Below the pieces are notes generated by a model, which saw only the letters and a list, made by a program, of their open reading frames with translations, was not told the DNA's origin and made no database searches. A program made the position numbers and the translations under genes. From Lacticaseibacillus brantae DSM 23927 (GTDB taxonomy: Bacteria; Bacillota; Bacilli; Lactobacillales; Lactobacillaceae): 64,000 nt of DNA. Shown here piece after piece: positions 57,043-64,000 of this stretch; the first letter of the stretch is position 1, and the number at the start of each line of letters is the position of its first letter. The DNA lies in NCBI RefSeq assembly GCF_001436115.1, contig NZ_AYZQ01000004.1, positions 124,001 to 188,000 of the forward strand, in the 5' to 3' direction.

Positions 57043-57819
57043 TTGGCATATAAAGGTTATTTTATTGATTTAGACGGTACCATTTATCGCGGTAAGGAAC
57101 GTATTCCGGCGGCTAAGACATTTGTTGAGGCCCTGCAGGCTAAGCAAATTCCATTCTTATTCCTGACGAATAATACGACCAAGTCGCCAGCTGACGTCGT
57201 GAAGAACTTAAGTCAGAATCATGACATTCATGTCACACCAGATCAGATTTATACGCCATCGCTTGCGACTGTGTCATATTTGCAAAGTCAAAATAATGGT
57301 GATTTGGCTGGTAAAAGTGTCTATGTCATTGGTGAACTTGGCCTCAAGCAACCCTTACTTGATGCAGGGCTGAGATTTAATGAAGTTGATCCCGATTACG
57401 TGGTCGTCGGCTTAGACTATGATGTGACTTATCACAAATTTGAGTTGGCTAGCCTTGCGATTCAGCGCGGCGCCAAGTTTATCGGCACCAATGCGGACAC
57501 CAACCTGCCCAATGAGCGAGGACATGTGCCGGGAGCGGGCTCAGTGATAGCGATGGTGGAACGTAGTACCCAACAGACGGCCCAATATATTGGCAAACCC
57601 GAAGCCATTATTATGCAAGCCGCCCTCGAACAAATTGGCTTGAAGCATGACGAGGTCTTAATGGTCGGGGACAATTATAATACTGACATCCGTGCCGGCA
57701 TTAATGCGGACATCGATCAACTGCTGGTTTACACCGGTATTTCAACCAAAGACCAAGTGGCTAAACAAGCCATTCAACCAACGCATAGCGTAGATAGTCT
57801 CGACCAATGGCAAGTTTAA
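57043..57819 (+). CDS. yutF: HAD-IIA phosphatase YutF
   Basis: The 258-residue NagD-type HAD phosphatase has FIDLDGTIYRG (nucleophile Asp), FLTNNTT, a C2 cap in the middle, IGKPEAIIM and VGDNYNTDIRAG. The family (TIGR01457) acts on small phosphates such as ribose or glycolytic side products; the substrate here is unknown. It begins with TTG at 57043, 11 bases after yutD. The end overlaps the lit start by 13 bases. Confidence 0.9.
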   Translation: MAYKGYFIDLDGTIYRGKERIPAAKTFVEALQAKQIPFLFLTNNTTKSPADVVKNLSQNHDIHVTPDQIYTPSLATVSYLQSQNNGDLAGKSVYVIGELGLKQPLLDAGLRFNEVDPDYVVVGLDYDVTYHKFELASLAIQRGAKFIGTNADTNLPNERGHVPGAGSVIAMVERSTQQTAQYIGKPEAIIMQAALEQIGLKHDEVLMVGDNYNTDIRAGINADIDQLLVYTGISTKDQVAKQAIQPTHSVDSLDQWQV

Positions 57820-58439
57820 AGCGAATTGGGCAACAAATCGGGCTGTGGCTCTTTATCATTAGTGCTACTGTTGTTGCCGTCCTAGCGCTGTCGTTCGCAT
57901 TGTTCGCCATTTTTATCCGGACAGAAAATTTAACCTTCATTGCAGATATGAGTGCCGGTCGGTTGATGCATAACTACACGCAGTTAATGGGTTATCTCAC
58001 GCTGCCATGGGTTGAACCCTTGAAAATGAGTAATTTCCCAGTGTCAGCCAATGGCGCGCATCACTTTGCTGATGTGAAGCACCTATTCTTGCTGGCGCTG
58101 GCAGTGTTTATCGTGAGTGCACCCATCACCTGGTCTTATCTGCGGACACTGCACGCGCGCAAAATGTGGTGGCAACTTGTCCGCCCATTCCAGATTGGGG
58201 CCTTTATCCCCGTGATTTTTGCTGGGGCCTTTATGATTAACTTTGATCAATTCTTTATTGCTTTTCATAAAGTGTTGTTTCGCAATTCAGATTGGCTCTT
58301 TGATCCCAACACCGATCCGATTATCAATGTTTTGCCAGAGTCATTTTTCATGGCTTGCTTTATCGTCGCGCTGGGCATTTTTGAAGTTGTGATGATTTGG
58401 GGGATTGTGAAGGGCCGCCGCTCATTAGCGAAGAACTGA
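57807..58439 (+). CDS. lit: Lipoprotein intramolecular transacylase Lit (TIGR01906/DUF1461)
   Basis: The 210-residue membrane protein has about four helices. It matches the TIGR01906 pattern: NYTQLMGYLTLPW, an outer loop with FPVSANGAHHFADVKHLF (His85, His86, His92) and FDQFFIAFHKVLFRN (His154) followed by DWLFDPNTDPIINVLPESFF. In enterococci and Bacillus, Lit moves an acyl chain to the lipoprotein N-terminal Cys and gives the lyso form that lowers TLR2 signalling. Two histidines in the family are essential; His85/86 and His154 are the candidates here. Last gene of the operon. Confidence 0.85.
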   Translation: MASLKRIGQQIGLWLFIISATVVAVLALSFALFAIFIRTENLTFIADMSAGRLMHNYTQLMGYLTLPWVEPLKMSNFPVSANGAHHFADVKHLFLLALAVFIVSAPITWSYLRTLHARKMWWQLVRPFQIGAFIPVIFAGAFMINFDQFFIAFHKVLFRNSDWLFDPNTDPIINVLPESFFMACFIVALGIFEVVMIWGIVKGRRSLAKN

Positions 58440-58460
58440 CGTCGATAGGCGTCTTTTTTT
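58438..58460 (+). terminator. Terminator after lit
   Basis: GACGTC-GATA-GGCGTC (six-pair stem with one GU) followed by seven T. Confidence 0.75.
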
Positions 58461-58598
58461 ATGGCTTTTATCGACTGTATTAGTACAGATTTTATGTGTA
58501 ATGAAACAGATTTTTGCTGTAAAATTCAATGTTTTGCCTTTTAAAGGAAACAGTTTAGTGATAGTATGAATGACAGTAACTTAAAGGAGAAATGCGTA

Positions 58599-60275
58599 AT
58601 GACAGAAAACGAACAGCACGGCGCTGATTTAGTCGTTGATAGTTTAGCCAATCACGGCGTGAATTATGTCTTTGGAATTCCTGGTGCCAAGATTGATCGG
58701 ATTTTTGAAAAGTTGGAACACCCCACTAATCCCAAAGCGCCACAACTAATCGTTGCCCGGCATGAACAAAATGCGGCCTTTATGGCGGCAGCCGTGGGTC
58801 GGTTGACCGGTAAACCTGGGGTGGTCATGGCGACTTCAGGTCCCGGGGCGTCTAACTTGGCCACTGGTCTGGTGACAGCGACCGCTGAGGGTGATCCCGT
58901 TGTGGCGATTGCCGGGCAAGTGAAGCGGGCTGACTTATTGCGGTCGTCACATCAAAGCATGCGTAATGCTGAACTTTTTGCGCCTATTACGAAATTCTCG
59001 GCAGAAGTGCAGGACCCTGATAATGCCTCTGAAATTATTGCCAATGCATTTCGCGCTGCAGAATCTGGTAAACAGGGCGGTAGTTTTGTTTCGGTGCCGC
59101 AAGATGTGACTGATGCGCCCGTGGCTAGTGCGGCCATCAAGCCACTGCAAGATCCCAAATTGGGGCCGGCTAGTCCCAGTGATATGACTGACTTAGCTCG
59201 GCAGATTAAAGATGCCCAATTGCCAGTCTTGCTCCTGGGGATGCGGGCGTCGTCAACTGAAGTGACTCGTGCCATTCGCGACTTATTGGCGGTCACTGAA
59301 TTACCCGTTGTCGAAACCTTCCAAGGTGCCGGCATTATTTCGCACGAACAAGAAGCCAATTTCTTTGGGCGGGTCGGCTTATTCCGGAACCAACCGGGGG
59401 ACATGTTATTACGGGCCAGTGATTTAGTGATTGCGGTTGGTTATGACCCAATCGAATATGAGCCCCGGAACTGGAATGCTGAGGGTGAATCTAACATTGT
59501 CGTGATTGATTCTGTACCTTCTGAAATCGATCACAACTTCCAACCAGCAAGCGAGTTGATTGGTGATATCTCTCAAACACTCGAAATTTTGAATCCATTG
59601 GTTCGGGGCTATCAAGTGAGTCCTGGTTCAAAAGATTATTTGGCCTCCCTCCAAGAAAAATTACATGACCGGGATGTTCCTCCGGCAAGCACCGATCCAA
59701 AATTAAATCACCCCTTACAGATCATTTCTGCACTGCAACAACGGGTGAGTGATGACATGACGGTTACTGTTGATGTCGGCAGCCACTACATTTGGATGGC
59801 CCGGCATTTCCGGAGCTACCAACCGCGGCACCTTCTATTCTCAAATGGGATGCAGACCCTCGGGGTTGCATTACCGTGGGCGATTGCGGCCACTTTAGTG
59901 CGGCCGGGCTCTAAAGCCGTCTCGGTTTCTGGGGATGGTGGGTTCTTATTCTCAGGTCAAGAACTCGAAACAGCAGTGCGACTCCATGCTAATCTTGTGC
60001 ACATCATTTGGAATGACGGACATTATGACATGGTCAAGTTCCAGGAGGAAATGAAATATGGACAATCTGCCGGGGTTGATTTTGGACCGGTTGATTTTGT
60101 CAAATATGCCCAAAGTTTTGGGGCGACTGGATTGCGGGTCGAAAGCCCAGATCAGTTGAATGACGTCCTCGATCAGGCTTTTGCGACTGACGGCCCAGTG
60201 ATTGTGGATGTGCCTGTGGATTACTCGCACAATGAAGCCTTGGGTGAAGCCATGTTACCTGACCAGTTCTACTAG
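58599..60275 (+). CDS. alsS: Catabolic alpha-acetolactate synthase
   Basis: Condenses two pyruvate to alpha-acetolactate with ThDP; the step before acetoin and an outlet for excess pyruvate. The 558-residue protein has the ThDP-activating Glu in [24 protein letters not shown], and the ThDP/Mg motif [19 protein letters not shown]...NDG. The absence of a regulatory subunit gene and the adjacent decarboxylase identify the catabolic FAD-independent AlsS rather than IlvB. AAAGGAGAAATGCGTA precedes the ATG at 58599. I see no reliable promoter hexamer pair in the A/T-rich upstream 130 bases. Confidence 0.94.
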   Translation: MTENEQHGADLVVDSLANHGVNYVFGIPGAKIDRIFEKLEHPTNPKAPQLIVARHEQNAAFMAAAVGRLTGKPGVVMATSGPGASNLATGLVTATAEGDPVVAIAGQVKRADLLRSSHQSMRNAELFAPITKFSAEVQDPDNASEIIANAFRAAESGKQGGSFVSVPQDVTDAPVASAAIKPLQDPKLGPASPSDMTDLARQIKDAQLPVLLLGMRASSTEVTRAIRDLLAVTELPVVETFQGAGIISHEQEANFFGRVGLFRNQPGDMLLRASDLVIAVGYDPIEYEPRNWNAEGESNIVVIDSVPSEIDHNFQPASELIGDISQTLEILNPLVRGYQVSPGSKDYLASLQEKLHDRDVPPASTDPKLNHPLQIISALQQRVSDDMTVTVDVGSHYIWMARHFRSYQPRHLLFSNGMQTLGVALPWAIAATLVRPGSKAVSVSGDGGFLFSGQELETAVRLHANLVHIIWNDGHYDMVKFQEEMKYGQSAGVDFGPVDFVKYAQSFGATGLRVESPDQLNDVLDQAFATDGPVIVDVPVDYSHNEALGEAMLPDQFY

Positions 60276-60290
60276 GATGAGGTGAATAAG

Positions 60291-61001
60291 ATGAACACAG
60301 AGACACTATATCAACACGGGACCTTGGCCATGCTGGTGCCTGGCCTGCTGGCCGGCACCTTGTCGGTTGCTGACTTGTTGAAACACGGCGATACAGGTAT
60401 TGGCACTTTGAGCGGTTTGAATGGTGAATTAATGATTATTGGAGGCGTTGTTTATCAAATGGCCGCTGATGGTCAAATTCGAGTGGTCGGGCCAAAGGAA
60501 ATGGTTCCTTTTGCCAATGTTCATTACGCCAAACAAGAACCTACAACTAAGCTGACCAATGTCGATTATGCCCAATTCCAACAGGCGGCTCTGGATCAAA
60601 TTGGAACCGAGAATATTTTTGCGGCCGTCACGGTTACGGGGAAGTTTACCCGCATGCACACACGAGCAGTTGGCGAGCAGGTGTCACCATATCCAACACT
60701 CGCGGCGACAGCTGAGGCTCAACAAGAATTCAATGCAACCGCCATTGACGGCCAAGTCGTCGGCTATTTCTCTCCAGAACTGTATGCCGGCGTTGTTTCA
60801 CCAGGATTCCATCTGCATTTTCTGAGCTCGGATCACGTCATGGGCGGGCACATTCTTGATTTTGAATTAGAGTCTGGTGAAATTGCCATTCAGCCTTTTC
60901 AAAATTTTGATCTGCATCTCCCGATTGATAACAATGATTTTCGACGGGAGCACTTCAATTCCCGTCAGGTCATTGCCGATATCCGTAAAGCAGAACATTA
61001 A
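60291..61001 (+). CDS. aldB: Alpha-acetolactate decarboxylase
   Basis: Converts alpha-acetolactate to acetoin. The 236-residue enzyme (AldB/BudA) has the zinc-binding histidines in GFHLHFLSSDHVMGGH, plus the YQHGTLAMLVPGLLAGTLS N-terminus and GLNGELMIIGGVVYQ. The ATG at 60291 follows GATGAGGTGAATAAG (a GTG nine bases earlier lies in that site). With alsS, 15 bases upstream, it forms an acetoin operon. Confidence 0.94.
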   Translation: MNTETLYQHGTLAMLVPGLLAGTLSVADLLKHGDTGIGTLSGLNGELMIIGGVVYQMAADGQIRVVGPKEMVPFANVHYAKQEPTTKLTNVDYAQFQQAALDQIGTENIFAAVTVTGKFTRMHTRAVGEQVSPYPTLAATAEAQQEFNATAIDGQVVGYFSPELYAGVVSPGFHLHFLSSDHVMGGHILDFELESGEIAIQPFQNFDLHLPIDNNDFRREHFNSRQVIADIRKAEH

Positions 61002-61049
61002 ACATTCAATGAGAAATTGTCACAGCGCCTAGGCGTCGCCGCGCTTGTC

Positions 61050-61058
61050 TGCTACACT
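61050..61058 (+). promoter_or_regulatory. Extended -10 of the lysP leader
   Basis: TG-C-TACACT (61050-61058), just before the riboswitch. No clear -35. Confidence 0.5.
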
Positions 61059-61064
61059 GGATAG

Positions 61065-61235
61065 CAGATGATTAGAGGTTGCGCGTAACATGAGTCACTT
61101 AACTGACAAGCCACACTTGAGTGAGGTTAAGTAAAAGGGAAACGCGCCGAAATGCCCGGTTGTGGAACCAGGGTGTTGGGCTAAGTTTGAAGAAGACTTA
61201 GACTGTCGCAGATAACTGCGGGGCGCTAACACGAC
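61065..61235 (+). promoter_or_regulatory. Lysine riboswitch (L-box) upstream of the permease gene
   Basis: The 170-base leader has the conserved L-box segments: AGAGGTTGCGC at the 5' side, GGGAAACGCGCCGAAATGCCC in the middle and CTGTCGCAG...GGGGCGCTAAC at the 3' side, with arms between them. It is followed by a terminator hairpin at 61251-61287. Lysine binding should favour termination, so lysine uptake is off when lysine is plentiful. Confidence 0.85.
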
Positions 61236-61250
61236 GAAGCTGACAATAGA

Positions 61251-61287
61251 TAGCTGGTAAGTCTTGTTTGGGCTTACCAGCTTTTTT
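61251..61287 (+). terminator. Riboswitch-controlled terminator of lysP
   Basis: TAGCTGGTAAG-TCTTGTTTGGG-CTTACCAGCTTTTTT, a ten-pair stem plus T run, 49 bases before the permease start. Confidence 0.88.
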
Positions 61288-61336
61288 GCGTAATTTTTTG
61301 TGATGCCTCGCACAGGATATTAAGGGAGCGAATATA

Positions 61337-62794
61337 GTGGCAACAGAACAAAATGGGGCTAAGCGTGTCCTCAAGACAAGGCATCTTTCGATGATTGCAC
61401 TAGGCGGTAGTATCGGTACTGGGTTATTTGTGGCTAGCGGTTCCGCTATTGCCACCGCGGGACCGGGTGGGGCTTTGATTGCATACGGCGCCATCGGCCT
61501 GATGGTGTATTTCTTAATGACCAGTCTGGGAGAAATGGCCACCTATGTCCCGGTTTCTGGCTCTTTTTCAACCTATGCAACACGTTTCGTCGATCCTGCC
61601 TTGGGATTCGCGTTGGGGTGGAATTATTGGTTTAACTGGGCGATTACTGTTGCCGTCGATGTGAGCACTACCGCAATCGTGATGCACTTTTGGCTACCGG
61701 ACGTGCCAGGGTGGATATTTAGCCTGACTTTCTTAGCGTTGATCTTTTTGATTAATTTGGTATCGGTGAAGTCTTTTGGGGAAACGGAGTATTGGCTCTC
61801 GTTAATCAAGGTCATTACGGTATTGGCATTCTTGGTCGTTGGGGTCTTGACGATTATCGGCGTGTTAGGCGGTGGCCCAGCGATTGGGTTGCGCAACTTT
61901 ACTGTCAAGGCGGCGCCATTTGTAGGTGGCTGGCCGGCAACTTTATCCGTCTTTGTGGTGGCGGGTTTCTCATTTCAAGGGACGGAGCTTATTGGGATCA
62001 CGGCTGGAGAATCAGAAACACCTGAAACCAGCATTCCTAAGGCTATTAAACAAGTTTTCTGGCGGATTCTGCTGTTTTATATTTTGGCCATCGCGGTCAT
62101 TGCGGCAATTATTCCGTACTTCAGTCCTAATTTATTAGGGGCGACGGCTCAGGACGTTGCGATTTCACCGTTTACCTTGGTCTTTGAACGGATCGGCCTT
62201 GCTGGAGCGGCTTCTGTGATGAATGCTGTGATTTTGACTTCGGTTTTATCATCGGCTAACTCAGGGATGTATGCTTCAACCCGAATGCTGTGGTCAATGG
62301 GTGAGACAGGTTTTGCTTCCAAAATCTTCGCCAAAACAAACAGCCGAGGCATTCCAATTTTTGCTCTCCTTGGGACGACCTTAGTTGGGGCTTTGACCTT
62401 TTTGACTAGCATCATGGGACCTCATGTGTATCAGCTGTTGGTCGCCGCGTCTGGCCTGACTGGATTCCTAGCTTGGCTTGGAATCGCGATTTCACATTAC
62501 CGTTTCAGACGGGCTTTTATTGCCCAGGGCCATTCCTTGGATGAGTTGGTTTATCATGCCAAGTGGTTCCCGATTGGACCGATTCTAGCGATTGTGATGA
62601 GTTTGATTGTGATTGTCGGCCAAGACATCACAGCTTTGACGCATTTTGAATGGAGCCGATTGCTAATCAGTTATATGTCGATTCCACTTTTTATTGTTTT
62701 GTTCGTTTACTATAAAATAAAATATCGGACGCATCTGGTGCCATTACTGGATGCCGACCTCAGTCCGCACCGTGAAGGCACAAGCAAAGATTGA
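61337..62794 (+). CDS. lysP: Lysine-specific permease
   Basis: The 485-residue APC-family transporter (AAT subfamily) has twelve predicted membrane helices. The SMIALGGSIGTGLFVASGSAI motif in helix 1, PVSGSFSTYATRFVDPALGFALGWNYWFNW and GESETPETSIPKAIKQVFWRILLFY are typical of LysP. The lysine riboswitch in front gives the substrate. It starts with GTG at 61337 behind AAGGGAGCGAATATA. Confidence 0.92.
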   Translation: MATEQNGAKRVLKTRHLSMIALGGSIGTGLFVASGSAIATAGPGGALIAYGAIGLMVYFLMTSLGEMATYVPVSGSFSTYATRFVDPALGFALGWNYWFNWAITVAVDVSTTAIVMHFWLPDVPGWIFSLTFLALIFLINLVSVKSFGETEYWLSLIKVITVLAFLVVGVLTIIGVLGGGPAIGLRNFTVKAAPFVGGWPATLSVFVVAGFSFQGTELIGITAGESETPETSIPKAIKQVFWRILLFYILAIAVIAAIIPYFSPNLLGATAQDVAISPFTLVFERIGLAGAASVMNAVILTSVLSSANSGMYASTRMLWSMGETGFASKIFAKTNSRGIPIFALLGTTLVGALTFLTSIMGPHVYQLLVAASGLTGFLAWLGIAISHYRFRRAFIAQGHSLDELVYHAKWFPIGPILAIVMSLIVIVGQDITALTHFEWSRLLISYMSIPLFIVLFVYYKIKYRTHLVPLLDADLSPHREGTSKD

Positions 62795-62868
62795 CATCGC
62801 TTTCAATCACGTCCAGACTAGTGAAGGATGGTTGTAGGGTAGCAGGTGAGAAACAGGGGACGATATCG

Positions 62869-63645
62869 ATGTGGTTAAAACAAACAACCAAGTTACTTTT
62901 AGCTGTGAGTGCTGACCAACCTGTCAGCAGTGAGTTACCCAGTTGGTGGCAGGCGCGGTATCATCAACGGCCGGCGGGAGTGCGCCACCGTTTGATTAAA
63001 CGTGGTTACCTGACCATTGATCAGCACCAAATCCTCCGCGTAACAGCCAAAGGCCAAGCTGTATTGGCCTCAGTGCCTGACATCACCTGGGCGCACCGGT
63101 ATTACTTTCCGGGGATTATTGATCTGATGCGATTCCGTCGGGCTTATCAGCCAGGTCAACCTTATGAGACGGTCATGCAGCTGTTGGCGCATGGCCTCGC
63201 AGAGAATCAATCCGATTTGACGATTTCTATGTTGTTGTACCGTCTGCAATTGCGTGTGAATCTCGAGACAGCCCACTTTGCCGCGGCCGCCACAACGCTG
63301 ATGCGGCTATTCTACTTCGCACTTGGCGGGGATACAGATGAATTGGCAACTAGCTTCACTTATAGGCATAGTCAATACAAATTAACGCGGTTTGATCGCC
63401 AGTCTCTGCAGCACGTGCTTGAAGGCTTAGACTGGCGCTTGAGTGATTTTGAATGGGCGTTCTCGGCGTGGCTGACCGACAAAGCTAATTTCCGGGCCCC
63501 ATTCACCCGCTTTGAGATGATGCGGATTGTGATGTATGAACTAAGCGAGAATCAAGCTGCGTTGACGGCGTTGTATGCGGAGGCCGGACAACGGTATCAC
63601 GCCCAACTGCGTCAACAAGCTTTGACCAAAAGTATCACAATTTAA
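62869..63645 (+). CDS. Unknown protein, 258 residues, downstream of lysP
   Basis: Not recognised. The sequence is soluble with no membrane segment: an N-terminal ~65 residues with a possible winged-helix-like part (RHRLIKRGYLTID and ILRVTAKGQAVLA) and a C-terminal helical region rich in Leu, Arg and Gln. The ATG at 62869 has AGGGGA upstream; the frame is open to a TTG that overlaps the lysP stop. It may be cotranscribed with lysP and could be a DNA-binding protein, but this is a guess from shape alone. Confidence 0.6.
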   Translation: MWLKQTTKLLLAVSADQPVSSELPSWWQARYHQRPAGVRHRLIKRGYLTIDQHQILRVTAKGQAVLASVPDITWAHRYYFPGIIDLMRFRRAYQPGQPYETVMQLLAHGLAENQSDLTISMLLYRLQLRVNLETAHFAAAATTLMRLFYFALGGDTDELATSFTYRHSQYKLTRFDRQSLQHVLEGLDWRLSDFEWAFSAWLTDKANFRAPFTRFEMMRIVMYELSENQAALTALYAEAGQRYHAQLRQQALTKSITI

Positions 63646-63669
63646 AATGATTTATTTAAATACTGAGAC

Positions 63670-63708
63670 AAAAAAATCCTCGTCACATTTCGGTGACGAG
63701 GATTTTTT
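63670..63708. terminator. Bidirectional terminator after the unknown gene
   Basis: AAAAAATCCTCGTCAC-ATTTCG-GTGACGAGGATTTTTT, a 16-pair stem with A and T tracts on both sides. Confidence 0.93.
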
Positions 63709-63997
63709 AAACCTCGGGCATTAATTTGTCTAAGAAGATATGTTTGATGGTGATATATAGTTGATAAAAATCCGTCTCTGTTGGATCCAAGTGCCAATAG
63801 AGAATATGAGGGTGATGCAGTTCAGGGTTATTACGGAGCAGCTCTTCAGGATCATCAACAGCTGCGATAATGAGGTCTGCGTCAGCGGGATCTGCGTTGT
63901 CGTCAAGAATTTCGACATCGTTCATATCCTTGAGGAATAAAATCATATCAGTATTAGCCAAACCGTTGGCACCATTGAGTAACTTCACTTGGACCAA
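63707..63997 (-). CDS. Unknown protein at the window edge, start uncertain
   Basis: Not recognised. The 96-residue acidic sequence has alternating strands and helices (VQVKLLNGANGL, VEILDDNADPADADLIIAAVDDPEEL) and ends in DKLMPEV. It may begin with TTG at 63997, three bases from the window end, but the frame stays open past the edge, so it could be the 3' part of a longer gene. Confidence 0.5.
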   Translation of the reverse strand: MVQVKLLNGANGLANTDMILFLKDMNDVEILDDNADPADADLIIAAVDDPEELLRNNPELHHPHILYWHLDPTETDFYQLYITIKHIFLDKLMPEV

Positions 63998-64000
63998 TTC

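Noticed and set aside
58462-58598. Promoter or cre site upstream of alsS
   Set aside because: Several A/T-rich -10-like words, but no well-spaced pair and no CG-centred cre.
58952-59404. Open frame of 150 codons antisense to alsS
   Set aside because: Inside alsS, no ribosome site and no recognisable motif.

Overview
This 64 kb window is a compact chromosomal segment of a mid-GC lactic acid bacterium of the Lactobacillaceae; I do not assign a genus. The evidence is the gene order mutS-mutL / ruvA-ruvB-queA / tgt-yajC / adhE, the divergent pepQ-ccpA pair, the dlt operon with dltX, the dipeptidase PepV, the frequent TTG and GTG start codons behind strong AGGAGG-type ribosome sites, and the T-box and lysine riboswitches of Firmicutes type. 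I see no prophage, insertion sequence, CRISPR array, tRNA or rRNA.

Layout. 1-6.4 kb: the 3' part of a KimA-like potassium transporter, then mutS-mutL-maf. 6.4-12.7 kb: a convergent TVP38/DedA-like membrane gene, then ruvA-ruvB-queA with a 2-hydroxyacid dehydrogenase, a minus-strand structured RNA that resembles 6S RNA, and tgt-yajC. 12.8-19.0 kb: adhE (with a Rex-type operator), a DtxR/MntR-type regulator, zwf and dinB. 19.0-30.2 kb: spxR-nrnA-DEAD-box helicase, alaS behind a T-box, ireB-ruvX-yrzB, zapA-cvpA and mutS2. 30.2-37.8 kb: trxA, dltXABCD, a YslB-like gene, a fused murI-rdgB gene and yfcE. 37.9-42.3 kb: glpF, cbpB, a DUF368 transporter, an MscS channel, and DUF948 and YtxH genes. 42.3-50.9 kb: pepQ, ccpA, a class A PBP, a YjjG-type nucleotidase, pepV and an exported GDPD. 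51-58.4 kb: rbsK, two small unknown genes, a YibE/F pair, two phosphoesterase genes, yutD, yutF and lit. 58.6-64 kb: alsS-aldB, lysP behind a lysine riboswitch, and two unknown genes.

Functional themes. DNA maintenance: MutS/MutL mismatch repair, RuvAB branch migration, DinB translesion synthesis, MutS2, and Maf and RdgB nucleotide-pool cleaning. Fermentation and redox: AdhE, AlsS/AldB and Zwf, with Rex and CcpA sites seen directly in the DNA. Envelope: D-alanylation of teichoic acid, PBP, MurI, DUF368 and Lit. Cyclic-di-AMP and turgor: KimA-like, CbpB and MscS. Transport and salvage: LysP, GlpF, PepQ and PepV.

Most of the window is conserved housekeeping DNA, and I found no clearly undescribed multi-gene system. 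The best items for a second look are: the 6S-like RNA at 10.8-10.95 kb; a nucleotidase gene whose homology and ribosome site point to an AUC start codon (55.06 kb); an alanyl-tRNA synthetase whose editing-site Cys is replaced by Asp; the MurI-RdgB fusion; a perfect inverted repeat just upstream of the dlt promoter; and several small unknown genes.
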